NCBI RefSeq assembly: GCF_016097555.1
Contig: NC_054702.1
Coordinates: 110,016,514 to 110,080,513 of the forward strand
Direction: 5' to 3'
Source of the DNA: Gigantopelta aegis
Taxonomy: Eukaryota > Mollusca > Gastropoda > Neomphalida > Peltospiridae
DNA: 64,000 nucleotides
The notes beneath the pieces are model-generated. The model was not told where the DNA came from. It searched no databases and was given only the letters and a program-made list of their open reading frames with translations. The translations under genes and the position numbers were made by a program. Shown piece by piece: positions 13,901 through 25,400 of this stretch. How positions within the stretch are numbered: the stretch's first letter is position 1; every line of letters begins with the position of its first letter.

Positions 13901-16900
13901 CTCTTCTTGATGAAAGTTATAATCTGGTCCCTTCCTCGAATTCCCAGTTCTTTAAAATGACCTAAAAGAGAACAAAAATCTGTAACTTATTACGATAATA
14001 TTATTGGTAACAAAGTTAAAGTTTGCTTTGTTTAACGACACCACTAGAGCACATTGATTTATTAATCATTGGCTATTGGATGTCAAACATTTGGTAATTT
14101 TGACATAGTCTTAGAGAGGAAACCCGCGACATTTTTCCATTAGTAGTGAGGGATATTTTATATGCACTATCCCAGACAGGACAGCACATACCACGGCCTT
14201 TGAGGTACCAGTCATAGTGCACTGGCTGGAATGAGAAATGGCCCAATGGGTCCACCGACAGGGATCTATCGTAGACCGACCACTCTTCAAGCGAGCACTT
14301 TGCTGCTGGGTTACGTCCCGCCCCCAGGTGAGTAGAAGTCGCTGGCAATGAGTACAATATAAATGATGCTATATATAGTCTGAATGTTAATTTATTATTT
14401 ACTTTGAAGAAAGTTTTTAGGAATTGTCCCAGTTTTGACAGAGTTTTGGCCCTTGAACTTAGGAGATAAGAAAATGTGTTTCTTTATTAGTACTCTCAGA
14501 ATGCTTGTTTATGTACAATTTTGATGTTTTGACTGATAGACTTTGACTGATTTTTCTTCCAGGTGGCATGAATGAGAGTAAGGTTGGTGTGTGTGGATCT
14601 AGCTCGGGTGGAGGTCTGGCGGCCGTTGTGTCTTCGGAAATACCTGGAATTTCCTACCAGGTGAGAACAAATCAGTTAAATCATTTTTGTTATATTTGTT
14701 TTCTTTAGAACACTGTTGTTACATTTCAATATTACAATGTATTTCATCTCAGTATTACAATGTATATGATTTGCATTGTTTTACTCCAGTACTAGCCGGA
14801 GTACTCTGCCCTTCGAGAGCTAGACGGACATTTATTCTATAGCAAAAACGCGGAACGGCCGACTACCACACAGTAGACAATGATTCCTGCTCTAATACAA
14901 CAAACATTCTAAGTTTGACACTAAATACCTTTATATTAACCATTTTCAAGTTCACCGATAACAAATAGTAGTACAAATGTAATATAATGCATTTAACCCC
15001 AAACCCTTTCTTTATTTAATAGTGCGTTTTTAATCTGTTTTTGCTTGTGAGGGGAATCCTTAAAGTAAAATAATTATGATTTTTTAATTCCCATTCCGCC
15101 CTATGAATTATAAAAAAAGTATTCCACTTTTTTAAAAACAAATTTTAAAAAATCAGTGCATCCTTAAATGGATCCTTTTAAGTGTGACCTGCTTGTAGTA
15201 TGCGGGTCTTGCACTGGTCCCATTACATTACAGGGTGTATACTACCAAATCAAATCCCATAGACGACAATATGTGGCTAAAACTCCTACCTGCAACGTAT
15301 CAACCGACATAAACGCCATGGATATAAATACTACCACCCCTTACACTTAAAGTGAATCAGAAAAAAATGGGGGTCAAGCTGCTTGTTTCTGAGATAACGG
15401 GTAGTGTCTATGACTACCTTAGTTTCGCACAAAATTCGAGTACTTATTTTTACAGGTACCCCATACATGTTTCAAGCACAAGTCTACTTGACACATTGGT
15501 ACTAGATGAAATAAAATTGCACATTTGTTTTACCCAGATGAAACTATTATTTTTTACAATCAACACACTCACATTTATAACCAATCACAGGATTTGTGGT
15601 GTTCACTTCTCTATCAAAAGTTCGGTGCACCTCGAACTTTGACCCAGCCGGAAGTTATTTGGTTTAGTACTACCTATACTGATAACATACATTTTTCAAA
15701 AAGTGACCAGCTATGTGTCTTTATGACAACCAGGATCTGGTGTATTCTGACATAAACTGACAACCTCACTGAAACTGCTGTTTCTACAGTGCAACCTAAT
15801 ATAATGTACACCTCAAAAAGCATATATATTGCATATAGTTTTGTACAAATGCAATATGTCATATTAAACAACAAAATGTTTTAAAATAAAACTCCTGAAG
15901 ATATTTACTTTCAGTTGGGTGTGTGTACTCGGGTATATATGTAGAGACAACAAAGATAGTCAGAGTACCTCTACCCCTTTAAAGAATTCCATTAAAACAC
16001 ATGCACTTGATTGACCCCTAGATTATGAAGACCTTAACAGGCACATCAAAGAAATATCAGTGTTAAAAAAATGCACTGTCTGAGGAAGGAAACACAAACA
16101 TGACTGTACCTGTATGAAGTAATGACTTAATGTCCTGAACATTAGTGTTGGGAGGAAATCCTGTATGCTGGGTGTGGGTGTCTTCAAGTTACCAGGTGTG
16201 GGAATTTCAAATCCATCGGCCATGCTGAGTTTCATAATGAACCATCAAAACTATTGGCAGCCACCAATATTCCTGACTATATTTTATTTATAGCCTACTG
16301 TAGTTGGAGGTTTTAATAGTTGTGATATCTGGAATAATCATGCAGCTTTAACACATTTATTTTTGATTAATTACTGAAAAAAACTAATTTTAAATGACAA
16401 AATTACCCGAACATCTATTTTCTTGCATTATTTTCTAATCCGGATGAATACAATATGTACATTAGATGTATTCCTACAATCTGTAATCCAGCATTTTATT
16501 TAGCTAGTAACATTAGGTAATACAGCTTTAACAATAAAATAAATTATCAACTTAATCCAAGGCAGATAATCAAATCTGACAAAATTGGTTCTGAATCTAG
16601 TATAAACTCAAAATGCTTTTCATGAGAGCTAACTAAGTGATTATTAAGAAAACAAAATGATCTGGAGATCTAAGTATATGTTTAACAACCTTATTGTTAT
16701 GTACAAATAAGAACAGAAGGCACAATAGTGACAACAAATTTAATTATGTTTTTGGTAAAGTTTTTCTTCAAATTTACTTTAAATTTTGCATAACACTACA
16801 AATTTGTCTAAAATATAACTTAGCACCCTATAAATATGTCAAAATGACAATAAAAATCAACTTCTTTACAAATTTGAGTTTTTCAGAATTTCATACATAA

Positions 16901-18173
16901 AAAATTAACAATGTTAATGGAAACTAAAGACATTAACCCACTATTGGCACATGCTATTTTTAATATAAAAATAAATTGCTATTAAAAGCTTAGTTCAGGT
17001 TGCCTATATATAATACCATATTTAAGAGCAGTTGTATATGGCAAGTCAAATACTATGTTAAAAGAAATTATTGAAATCTTTACAGTATGAATTATAGGCC
17101 AAAACCAACTTTTCTTCAGTGCTAACTTTGATTCAAACTCCATTCAGAGCCATGTACAGAGATTATTGTCAAGGTCAAGGTCATTGTGAACTTGCATGAT
17201 CGAGTGATGGCTAATTAATCAACCAGTATAGTTTAATTAAATAAAATGACAAAATCATGATCTTTTTTATTATGCACTGAATATGTGCGTATAGGGTGTA
17301 TACTACCAAATCAAATCCCATAGACGACAATAGTAACATATGTGGCTAAAACTCCTACCTGCAACGTATCAACCGACATAAACGCCACGGATATAAATAC
17401 TACCACCCCTTACACTTAAAGTGAATCAGAAAAAAATGGGGGTCAAGCTGCTCGTTTCTGAGATAACGGGTAGCATCTATGACTACCTTAGTTTCGCACA
17501 AAATTCGAGTACTTTTTTTTACAGGTATCCCATACATATTTCAAGCACAAGTCTACTTGACACATTGGTACTAGATGAAATAAAATTGCACATTTGTTTT
17601 ACCCAGATGAAACTATTATTTTTTACAACCAACGCACTCACATTTATAACCAATCACAGGACTTGTGGTGTTCACTTCTCTATCAAAAGTTTGGTGCACC
17701 TCGAACTTTGACCCAGCCGGAAGTTATTTGGTTTAGTACTACCTATACGTCCAATGGGCGTCTTAGCTGAAACAGGTGGAGATAACTCTATTCCAGATGG
17801 CGCGACGATCGACAGGGTCCCAGAAACCTGGTTTGTCTGACTGGCTTCAGGTTATAAGCGACCAACTGAGTGACTTGAAATTACGTATCAGTTTGTTTTA
17901 ACAGTAAAGTAATATTTTAAATATCAGAATGTGTTTTGTTGCATTTTTCTTAATGTCTATCTAACTGGGAAAAGGACATAAAAAAAAAGAGTTGAGTTTT
18001 TATGCGGCAAAGTGTACCCATGCACACGTTTTTATACAGTGTCAACACGAACGCATTGCGTATTATACAAAATATATATTTATTACCTTTACTGTTAATG
18101 TCTTTTCCACCATATCTAAGTATATAAATACTAGACCGCCCTGTGTAGGAACGTCCTGTATAGAGAGCCTATA

Positions 18174-18262
<89 letters not shown>

Positions 18263-19414
18263 TACTACTACACACCTACACGTTATACCATCGAAGTCCC
18301 AAACTGCGTTCACCTAACAACAAAAACACGAATACGATGTTTACGGAAATATTATTCTACATTTTTCAGCTACGATACGTGAAACAAAATATATTTTAAT
18401 CATTTAACGTAAAAAAAATCAACAATTTGGATGTAAAACAAATCCATTCTAGTAAACAAAAGTAAAACACCCTACAGTAAACAGGAAAAAGTGCGACGTT
18501 TCTAACTGCGTTCAGGCGCATGCGTTTGCAAAAAGTATCGTAATGCGTATGTGCAGTTCATTATTTTCCATTTTTAAGACAACTACATGAAAAAATATAT
18601 GTTTCTTAATTATGCACAGTTGCCGAACACTTAATTTATTCAAATTTTTTAAAGGAAAAATTCAATTTGTCAAGCGTTCTGGTTCGGTCCACGTTTTACC
18701 AACACACATCGCTCACACTTGATGTCAATACCGATAGGTATTACGTCCATACCTGCGCATAGTTTGTAAAATATAAATTTTTTAATGAATTGATTCTAAA
18801 TTAACAAAATTTATATACTCAAAATTATTTACAACTGTTATGAATGGATTATGAATACTATTCACTACAATAGAGGCACAAAAATGTATCATACCTTTTG
18901 CAGATCGAATATAATAATTGAAAACAAATTCTAACAACAGGGGTCCTAAAAATCATAAAAATTAAATTCTTTGGCCTTGTTGATCTGGCACGTGTGAGGT
19001 CATGTGACACGCATTGAATGTTAAGGAACGTTCTGTACAGAGCCGTCATCACTATATATATTTTTTTAATACTGGCACACGCACACGTTCAATATATATT
19101 CTTTTTTCCCCCGAGTATTATCCAAAATATACATATATTTTCTTTATATACAAAATATATATTTATTCCCTTTATTGTTAATGTGTTTTCCACCATATCT
19201 AAGTATATAAAATACTAGACCGCCCTGTGTAGGAACGATACAAAATATATATTTATTCCCTTTACTGTTATGTGTTTTCCACCATATCTAAGTATATAAA
19301 ATACTAGACCGCCCTGTGTAGGAACGTCCTGTACAGAGCCGTCATCACTATATATTTTTTTTAATACTATTATCCACAATATACATATATTTTCTTTATT
19401 ATCAATCACACCCC

Positions 19415-19445
<31 letters not shown>

Positions 19446-22400
19446 ACCATATATATCAGTACACGTAAAGACAAACGTCAACTGGTAACGACCGGTAACC
19501 GTTACATGCAGCGTATACTATAGACCGTCCTGTGCAGAACCGTGCTGTATAGGAACGTCCTGTACAGAGCCGATAAAGTTTTGGCCCCTTATGATCATGG
19601 TATAACAAAGAATGACAAAGCAATGAAAAAATACAGCTATTGTCCGAGTTTGTTGGACCCTGACGAGTGACGCGCCACCTGTTTTATTATCTCCCCTGTT
19701 CTGAGCTAAGACGCCCATTGCGTGCTACATCACACATATAATACATTTCGACCAATCGTCACTCGTGTTTCATTGCTGGTTCAGTCATCAAAGCCGTAAA
19801 AAAAATGGTTGATTCTCCAAAACATTTGGGTCATCTCTGTCCACAAAGACACTCAGCGGCCCGCTGACCACCATTCCTGTGAACTTTAGAAGTGCAAGTC
19901 TGCAACTTATAATGCAGTTTGCAGACCTTGCCTTTTAAGGTGCGCGATTGCGATCACGCTCGTACAGCGCACGTAATTTCAATCTGGTGAGTGTGAAAAA
20001 TAACACACATTACATTTAACAAACAGCACACGTAAAATAATTTTGTATTTTGATTGCCACTATTTACGTTATGTAGCAGATAGAAAGATCTGTTTCATAG
20101 TACCAGATTTTAGTTTTTATGAGAACGGTAGTGTCCATGCAAGATTTTAATATATGACTAGTATTTAGCTTTGCTATACAAATCGGAAAACAGAGGTTTA
20201 ATAGACGTCTTCGAAGACGTACCAGTCCGATCAAAACTTATTTGCCTATTTAATTTATTATTAGTTAGAAACAGTCCACTTTTGTAAGGTAATAGATCAC
20301 AACATGTGATAAGGATAACTCATTTATACTGTTCTTATAGTTATGACAAAAAGAGAAAAGGGATTGAACTAAATAGTGGCTTCTATAGCCTACACAAATA
20401 AACTCGTCACGGAAATCAGTAAAATTGTCTCGATTAGTTCATAACTGTTAGCCTACAAAGCTTATGCGAGGTCCCGAAATTGGCAATCATGTAATTTTAT
20501 ACTTTCTTTAAAAGAAAGAAGAAAGAAATTTAGACGGACTAATAAAAAAAGGAAAAGAAATGATAATAGGTATGTAGGAATAAGCCTAGGTTTTTTTTTA
20601 ACGTCTATTACTTCTTATTTTTTATTTTTAAAAAAACCACCTAAATAAAACTTCATTTAAATATTTGTATTTCAGCCAGAGGTTAATGAATGTGCATATG
20701 TTATTTAGATGTGTATATATTTACACACTATAGTAACAGTAATCAATGATCATTGCCGACTATTTAATAATTTTTTTCGTTTGTTAGGAAGTCACAGACC
20801 ATGTGACTGGAACATGATTTGATGCGCAGTGCTCTGTGGCATATTGACCAATCAGAGCTATCGGGGTCACATTATTTTTACTCTTGGAATTCTGCATGCA
20901 CACGCTGGTCAACTTGACAACTTATTACACACTGATGATGGTGTAAAAGTATGGGGTTTTTATTATCTTTATTATGGCATCCCACGTTTGGAATAAAATC
21001 CTTTGTAATGACAGATTTTGTCAGAGTTTGTATATTTTTTTATCAACATTGGGGCCGTTCTAGATCAATGACGTAACGCTGTCTTGTAGCGGTAGGTCAA
21101 ATGACGTGTTCCAAAATGTTGAGGGAGGAAGACTGGTTGCGTAATTGTTGAATTAAAAATGCCACGTGAATGTCAATGTCCCAACCAACAATATAAATTG
21201 AAGTAATTGTAGGCCTACGTTTCACGAGTTATAAAAAAAAATGTTTTAATAATATGAATCGGTAGTGCACACCTGAGAAGCTTGGGTCATAGTTCATGAA
21301 CTACCTCCTCGGAACCAGTGGTTTTTTCCCATCCCAACTATACTAATCATGTTCGTTGTACATAATAATGAAATTCAAGACAAGTTGATTCCTATATATG
21401 TTTAGCTGCACATTCATCAAACCATCTAACACTGAAAAGGTATATATATAATTGTGTGCATCAAATTATCTGAATAGTACATATTGTAATTAAAAAATCA
21501 AATGGTCTGCATCAGTGTGTATATGTCATAATTATATTTCTATAATACTATGAAACCTTTTAATAAACTTCATTCTTGAAAGGGAAAAGAAAAGTAAAAT
21601 TTGTTTTATTTTAAGATGCCTCTAGAGCATATTGATTTTTATCTTATCAATGGCTATTGGGACGTCAAACATATGGCATTCTAACATAGAGGAAACCCGC
21701 TGCCACATAGGTTACTCTTTCCGGAATCAGACTAATGAACCAAACAACATAAAATTAGAAGAAAACATTATTGGTTTATTGGTTCATTTTTGCAACATAT
21801 GTCTCTGCATTTACATGTACCAATTACTTCATTAATGCTTGGTTTTCACTCGCCTTAGCATTTTGATGAGTGCGATTTTTCAATCGCCTAAGCGTTTTGA
21901 GGTGTGCGATTTTTCACTCACCTTTGTTTTTCAAAAACTAAGAACTGCAGTGTGACAGCAGTTACATACTAGCTGAGTGTATAAAAGTGTCTAGAATTTC
22001 TAGGTTAGTGCTATATAGGTCTCCAAAATCGGCATTTGGCTACTATTTTGAAATTATTTGAAAACATAGTATATTTTAGTTATTTTTTTAAGAAGTAGTG
22101 TATTTTCACCTTTTGCATCTTAGCACCAACCTAGAAATTTGTAGTTTGAAAAGACACTCAAGGATTATGTGCACATTGTACATGTTTATTTACTTTGATT
22201 GTGATTTACTTTGATATTTTATATAAAGTACTTATGATAAAAACTGATAAACATCACTTCAAGAATGTACCTAAAATGTCTCAGAAAATTCTCCAGAATG
22301 CACCATTTTTAATGTAGTTCTTCCAAATTTTTCGAACCCCCTAGCACCACTTCGCTTTGCTCGCCTACAAATCGATTATTAGAATTTTTATTTCATTGGA

Positions 22401-25400
22401 GTTCGCAGGTATGTAATAAGGGCAACTTTTTAATAAGTTTGACTGCACTATCTCTGAAATTAACACTTACATGGTTACAACATTACATTGAACACAGCTG
22501 TGAATATTTCATTCATTCACTTGTGTGTGAATAACGTTTATTGCATGAGTGTGAGTTACTGTTATTGATTTCTGTGTGTGTTGCTCTGTTTATTGCAGAT
22601 ATTGATCAATCCCTGGCTGGATATCACAAATGGACAGCCTACATGCTATGAATTTGAAACAGCACCGTATTGCTGCAAGAGGTCCCTGGATTGGTGAGAA
22701 ATAAAAAAAAAGTGTACAGTTAACAAAATGATAAATGGTTCTATTAGTTTTATTTACATATTCAGGACTCTGAGAATTTAAAATTTGCATACCTTATATT
22801 GCTGTGTATTAGCCGACTTTTGAAGTCGAGAAATACTTTCAAAAAGAGAGTTGGCTTATACATGGAGGCAGCAAATTGGTTCATAAAATTACGATCGAAA
22901 ATACTCCCGACTGCAACTTACAAATTTTTATCAGACCCCTACACCCTTTCATGGCTTATGTAACAATTTGTGTACAGTATAAATAAAACATCCCATCATG
23001 CATTATAATGTAGTTTGTTGTTCTTGAATGCATTAATAGTTTGATGAATAATAATAAAAATTACTTGTTTTATTGTCATTTCAATGGTAAAAAGGTGTTC
23101 TTTCCAACCATCCGCCATCTTTGTTTGACCGGACCAGTCTTTCACTGACACCTCTGTCTATATCATTTTGTAAGCTCTTATTTCATTGGAGCACATGATT
23201 TTGCCACCTGCACCAGTGTGAAAAAACAACCATGGACCACAGAATCATTTGTTTCTGTGGAGGTGGGGGAGAAACAGGGATTAAACATGCCTTAATGAGT
23301 TCATTATTTGCTGTCCTGTGAATAATTTAATTACTGATGTGCAGTGATATGTTGTTACAGCTTGAATTGTTTATTTTCCTGTTATGATTTATCAGTGCTA
23401 AATTATTTTTGCACAGCATGGAAGACGTTAGCATTGCTATAACGATTACTGTGTCTGTAATAATTAAGGGGTGGGGAAATATAATGAAAAAGAAAAGCAC
23501 AAGTCTGAAATTACAAAGTTGCATGTTTTGAAAAATGTCTTGATTAGTCGTTGAAGCCTGTCCCATCACTCATTGCAATTTGAGGTGTATTCGTGTTTAC
23601 CAGCTATCGTGTGTATGTTGAACTCTTCTCAGGCTATCGGAGGAGTACATCCGAGATCCCAGTGACAAGGAGAATCCCCGGGCCTCGCCCTTACTCCGTA
23701 AAAACATAGGAAGCCAGCCCCCGACTCTGTTCCTCATTGCAGAACTTGATCCATTACGGGACCAGGCTTACGGTGAGTTAAGCGCTGAGCAGTATCCCAA
23801 CAAAACATTTGTGTCACAAAATCTTAAATGAATGTTGTTGTTGTGGTAAGCAATACCTATAGGAAGAAATGCTTGTGATCAGTCTATACATTGTTTTAAT
23901 TAGCACCAACAGGCATTTAGGAACCACAACATTTTCTTGTATATAAAAATACAGATAAAAATATTACATCAGAAAAATGTCATCCAAAACATCTAGATGC
24001 AGAGAAGTTGCATTTGAGCTATCTAGAGATAAAAAGTTTGCTTATACAACAAAAACACTGTGTTAGAATATCACTCCAACAGACCTGATCTATTACACCA
24101 CTAGAGCACATTGATTTATTAATCATCAACTATTGGATGTCAGACACATGGTAATTTCAACATATAATCTTAGAAAGGAAACCTGCTTAATTTTTCCATT
24201 AGTAGCAAGGGATCTTTTATATGCAATATCCCACAGACAGGATAGCACATACCACAGCCTTTGATGGTCGTGGTGCACTGGCTGGAACAAGGGAAAAAAA
24301 ATGGCCCACCGACAGGGATTGACCGTGCATCAAGCAAGTGCTTTACCACTAGGTTACATCTCGTCCCTACTTTTAATAATAACAAGCAGTCTTGTTATTG
24401 GCAGCTTCCAACAAATTCACTACAGACAGAACAGCAGTATTGATTTAAAAAAAAAAAAGCTTTCATATATTAGTTGAGCAATTCCTGTGCATGTATGTAC
24501 TAAATAATTTCACAGAATTGTAACAATATTCGATGTTGATGCCTTTTATTTTTCTCTCTATTTTCAGAGTACAAAAAGAAATTAAAAGAAGCGGGAGGTG
24601 TAGCAGAAAGCATGTTGGCTAAAGGAGCCGTGCATGCCTATATGACCTATCCAGGTAATGTAGTTGTATGGATGTGCACACTCAGAAAGCATGTTGGCTA
24701 AAGGAGCCGTGCATGCCTATATGACCTATCCAGGTAATGTAGTTGTATGGATGTGCACACTCAGAAAGCATGTTGGCTAAAGGAGCCGTGCATGCCTATA
24801 TGACCTATCCAGGTAATGTAGTTGTATGGATGTGCACACTCAGAAAGCATGTTGGCTAAAGGAGCCGTGCATGCCTATATGACCTATCCAGGTAATTTAG
24901 TTGTATGGATGTGCTCACATTCCGACGACAAGCTGGCACGGTCTACATGTTGAAAGTACATGAGTATTTGATACTTATAAAGCCTTGAATGCCCTATTAT
25001 AATAATATTTTGGAACTATATTATGAACAATATCTACAATAAATGAGAATAGCTTTATCAGACCTGTCAACCCTCCCGGATTCTGTGTCCTTTATTCGAT
25101 AAAATATTCCATATAATATTCAAGTCATAAGTCACAAACTACATAAAGTCATTGAAAATGGCCTTTTAATGGTGATGGCCATAGTCACAATTTTCTGTCT
25201 TGTCTTTATTAAAGTCTGTTTGTTTTATTTAACGATACCACTAGAGCACATTCAATTTATTAATCATCGGCTATTGAATGTCTAACATTTGGTAATTATG
25301 ACTCGTAGTCGCCAGCGGAAACCTGCTACATTTTTCCTAATGGAGCATGGTATCTTTTATATGCACTTTCCCACAGACAGGACATACCATGGCATTTGGC

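Larger units (their letters stand above)
17752..19720. mobile_element. Large non-autonomous TIR element (about 1.97 kb)
   Basis: Its ends share an inverted repeat of about 80 bp with small gaps. Both begin CAATGGGCGTCTTAGCT and continue through GGAGATAA to a GGCGCG...CAGGGTCC block. The interior has no transposase but contains a roughly 90-bp module (ACAAAATATATATTTATT through TAGACCGCCCTGTGTAGG) at about 18066, 19149 and 19239, plus a long TA tract. A clear target duplication is not visible, so the superfamily is left open. It lies in intron 4 of gene 1. Confidence 0.75.

Noticed and set aside
13888-13961. Third antisense esterase gene
   Set aside because: Only the last exon is present in antisense. 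No other exon with esterase motifs is seen on the minus strand upstream of it, so it is treated as a duplicated fragment.
15352-17711. A 96-codon ORF kept in two places (15352–15642 and 17421–17711)
   Set aside because: Both lie in nearly identical copies of repeat R450, start at GTG, and the more diverged copies do not keep the frame. The similarity comes from the repeat, not from selection on a protein.
24604-24916. CRISPR-like array
   Set aside because: The units are head-to-tail copies with no unique spacers, in a eukaryotic gene.
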